In this document: positions 5,274 through 5,360 of the stretch, one piece after another
How positions within the stretch are numbered: the stretch's first letter is position 1
Layout: each line of letters opens with the position of its first letter
From: Candidatus Atribacteria bacterium
GTDB taxonomy: Bacteria > Atribacterota > Atribacteria > Atribacterales > Atribacteraceae
DNA: 5,360 nucleotides
Reading direction: 5' to 3'
Assembly: GCA_018056205.1 (NCBI GenBank)
Contig: JAGPGC010000088.1
Span: forward strand, 1 to 5,360
Program-made: the position numbers and the translations under genes
The notes under the pieces: generated by a model
What the model saw: the letters and a program-made list of their open reading frames with translations, nothing else
What the model was told of the DNA's origin: nothing
Databases searched by the model: none

Positions 5274-5360
5274 ATGGCTGAAGATTTTTTAATAATTAAA
5301 AATGTAAGTAAGTTTTATGCTGGAGTACGGGCTTTAGATAGTGTTGATATGTCTATAGGC
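5274..5360 (+). CDS. Sugar ABC transporter ATP-binding protein (RbsA/MglA-type), 5' part only
   Basis: Only the first 29 codons are in the window. They read EDFLIIKNVSKFYAGVRALDSVDMSIG after the start, the standard amino-terminal strand pair of sugar ABC ATPases (consensus form: L-x-x-x-x-I-x-K-x-F-x-G-V-x-A-L-x-x-V). The Walker A motif would come just past the right edge. The FYAGVRALDSV wording is typical of the double-domain RbsA/MglA/XylG group, and the RbsB-type binding-protein gene upstream supports this. The ATG at 5274 is preceded by AGAAGGGA (5262-5269), with the AAGGG core about 5 nt before the start. This site begins right where the 5211-5262 hairpin ends, so ATPase output may be set lower than that of the binding protein. 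Confidence 0.85.
   Translation, partial: MAEDFLIIKNVSKFYAGVRALDSVDMSIG

Overview
The window is AT-rich bacterial DNA carrying parts of two sugar uptake systems on opposite strands, with a sugar-isomerase-like gene between them. Neither predicted solute-binding protein has a lipobox cysteine after its signal peptide; both end in an A-x-A-type signal peptidase I site. This fits free periplasmic proteins in a diderm. Together with the low GC and the wealth of sugar ABC transporters, it would suit Atribacterota or Thermotogota, but that placement is an inference and Bacillota-like relatives cannot be excluded.

Layout. Positions 1-3716 hold four genes, all on the minus strand. In transcription order they are a xylose-isomerase-like TIM-barrel protein (2673-3716), an extracellular sugar-binding protein of the MalE/UgpB type (1144-2412), a MalF-type permease (175-1077), and the first 46 codons of a MalG-type permease running off the left edge (1-138). 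The last three form a CUT1-type importer with its own sigma70-like promoter (2581-2608) and a leader of about 160 nt. No convincing terminator separates the isomerase-like gene from the importer, so read-through from it is also possible. The importer's ATPase is not in the window.

A 387-nt divergent control region (3717-4103) follows. It contains a good plus-strand promoter, a cluster of GGTAAA-type half-sites including a LacI/GalR-style palindrome, and a long leader. On the plus strand come a periplasmic binding protein of the RbsB/LsrB type (4104-5111), an 18-bp perfect hairpin, and the first 29 codons of an RbsA/MglA-type ATPase (from 5274) running off the right edge. This is the start of a CUT2-type importer.

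How the genes may work together. The region looks like a carbohydrate island in which two unrelated importers bring in sugars and the isomerase-like enzyme acts on one of them. The enzyme keeps most of the catalytic frame of class I xylose isomerase but has His where a metal-binding Asp is expected, so its substrate and reaction are uncertain. The CUT2 binding protein resembles LsrB in fold but lacks the residues I recall as contacting autoinducer-2. No RNA genes, CRISPR arrays or mobile elements were seen. The most interesting items are the altered metal site, the half-site cluster in the divergent promoter region, and the hairpin structures near the two binding-protein genes. I see no clear evidence of a wholly new system.
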